A DNA stretch of 5,304 nucleotides from Omnitrophica WOR_2 bacterium GWA2_47_8 (lineage in GTDB: Bacteria > Omnitrophota > Gorgyraeia > Zapsychrales > GWA2-47-8): NCBI GenBank assembly GCA_001805375.1, contig MHFY01000098.1, positions 1 to 5,304 of the forward strand, in the 5' to 3' direction. Made by a program: the position numbers and the translations under genes. This document shows, in pieces, positions 4,678 to 5,304 of this stretch. A model generated the notes under the pieces. The model had not been told where the DNA came from and did not search any database. It saw nothing but the letters and a program-made list of their open reading frames with translations. The stretch's first letter is position 1. Each line of letters starts with the position of its first letter.

Positions 4678-5303
4678 TTTGTCTGATTGTTTACGATACA
4701 GATGCTGTTTCCGCGCACTGCGCCGCAAAAGGCAATATGGTCCTCAAGCGTTGATTCGTTCAGATTCTCAGCAGGGCGAGCCCAAAAACCGGGGACGTCG
4801 ATGCTGTGCAATGCCGCATAACGGCGAATGCGCAGTATCTTTTCAACAACGTCCTCCACCGGAATTTTTACCATGCCGACGACATCGATGTCTATTCTCA
4901 CCTTTTTCATCCCGTGGGCCGATGCCCAATCAATGATCGACTCGTCGAGTTCGCAAAAATTCTTTTCCGTGATGGTCACTGCAAATCCACCAATCGGATA
5001 CTCGGCCTCGGCTAATATCTCGAAGCCACGGACGATTTGAGAAAAAGTTCCGCTTCCAAATTTTGTCTGCCGCACTCGATCATTCCCGTCACGCAAGCCA
5101 TCAAGACTAGAGGCGACCTCGACGCGATATTCCTTAAGCGCCGCTGCAATAACCGGCGTCATGAGAGAAGCGTTCGTGTTAATCGAAAAACGAAACTCAA
5201 ACTCTTTGGCATCATCGTCGCGGCAATATTCAAGTATCCGTTTGATTACAGGCCACGCCAGCAACGGCTCACCCCCTCCGAAATTTATTTCAGCGACCCG
5301 TTT
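4659..5303 (-). CDS. Radical SAM/SPASM enzyme, N-terminus outside window, C-terminus truncated by a repeat
   Basis: 214 residues are visible; the frame runs off the right edge, so the CxxxCxxC iron-sulfur motif lies outside. The start of the visible part, AEINFGGGEPLL, is the GGE motif of radical SAM enzymes that binds the SAM amino group. The family's FSINTNASLMT and VASSLDGLRDGNDRVRQ (compare SLDG..ND..R) and GSGTF follow in the usual order for SPASM-type peptide or enzyme maturases. Near the end, AFCGAVRGNSICIVNN matches the first Cys segment of a SPASM domain, after which a glycine turn and further cluster cysteines are expected. Instead the frame enters repeat copy 3, which encodes TKGVRSG and a TAG stop (4659-4661). 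The auxiliary-cluster domain is therefore incomplete and the gene is probably inactive. It lies on the same strand as the graspetide operon, but about 1.1 kb upstream and behind other features. The substrate is unknown. Confidence 0.85.
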   Translation of the reverse strand, partial: KRVAEINFGGGEPLLAWPVIKRILEYCRDDDAKEFEFRFSINTNASLMTPVIAAALKEYRVEVASSLDGLRDGNDRVRQTKFGSGTFSQIVRGFEILAEAEYPIGGFAVTITEKNFCELDESIIDWASAHGMKKVRIDIDVVGMVKIPVEDVVEKILRIRRYAALHSIDVPGFWARPAENLNESTLEDHIAFCGAVRGNSICIVNNQTKGVRSG

Positions 5304-5304
5304 T

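Overview
This window looks like an uncultured bacterium's chromosome. Three Rho-independent terminators, a clean sigma70-type promoter, good Shine-Dalgarno sites and TGA used as stop all fit a bacterium with the standard code. No gene here fixes the phylum. Base composition is uneven: the genes at the left edge and the HAD gene are GC-rich, while the TraB-like gene and the spacer at 3540-3830 are AT-rich. Together with repeat copies, this suggests an accessory, rearranged region.

Layout: (1) 2-947, plus strand: the 3' end of a Cys-rich protein with a hydrophobic C-terminus, a small unrecognised gene 17 nt after it, and a strong terminator. (2) 955-2285: a divergent pair, a HAD-family phosphatase-like gene (minus) and a TraB/TIKI-like gene (plus). 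(3) 2280-3550, minus strand: a compact ribosomal-peptide operon with promoter, graspetide-type (microviridin-like) ATP-grasp ligase, a 44-residue precursor peptide, and a terminator. (4) 3551-3987: a gene-poor spacer holding a 176-bp MITE-like element with 25-bp perfect inverted ends, a short gene remnant and a terminator. (5) 3988-4617, plus strand: an unrecognised HExxH (zinc-protease-like) protein. (6) 4642-4677: a third copy of the repeat. (7) 4659-5303, minus strand: a radical SAM/SPASM enzyme cut by the right window edge and ended prematurely by that third repeat copy.

The main discovery is the precursor at 2325-2459 (minus), which is easily missed by gene callers. It has the microviridin leader signature PFFxxF and a core with Thr, Ser and a terminal Asp-Asp-Asp, and it starts 4 nt after the stop of its ATP-grasp ligase. 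It has no Lys, Arg or His at all, so only ester cross-links are possible through the usual chemistry. This matches the presence of a single ligase. Its order (enzyme first, precursor second), its altered leader (Asp where microviridins carry Arg), its Cys pair and its core spacing suggest a graspetide subtype that differs from the microviridins.

The second story is the repeat family (core GTCAGGTCTGGATAGTGG). Two inverted copies form a small non-autonomous element, and a third copy supplies the stop codon that truncates the radical SAM gene inside its SPASM domain.
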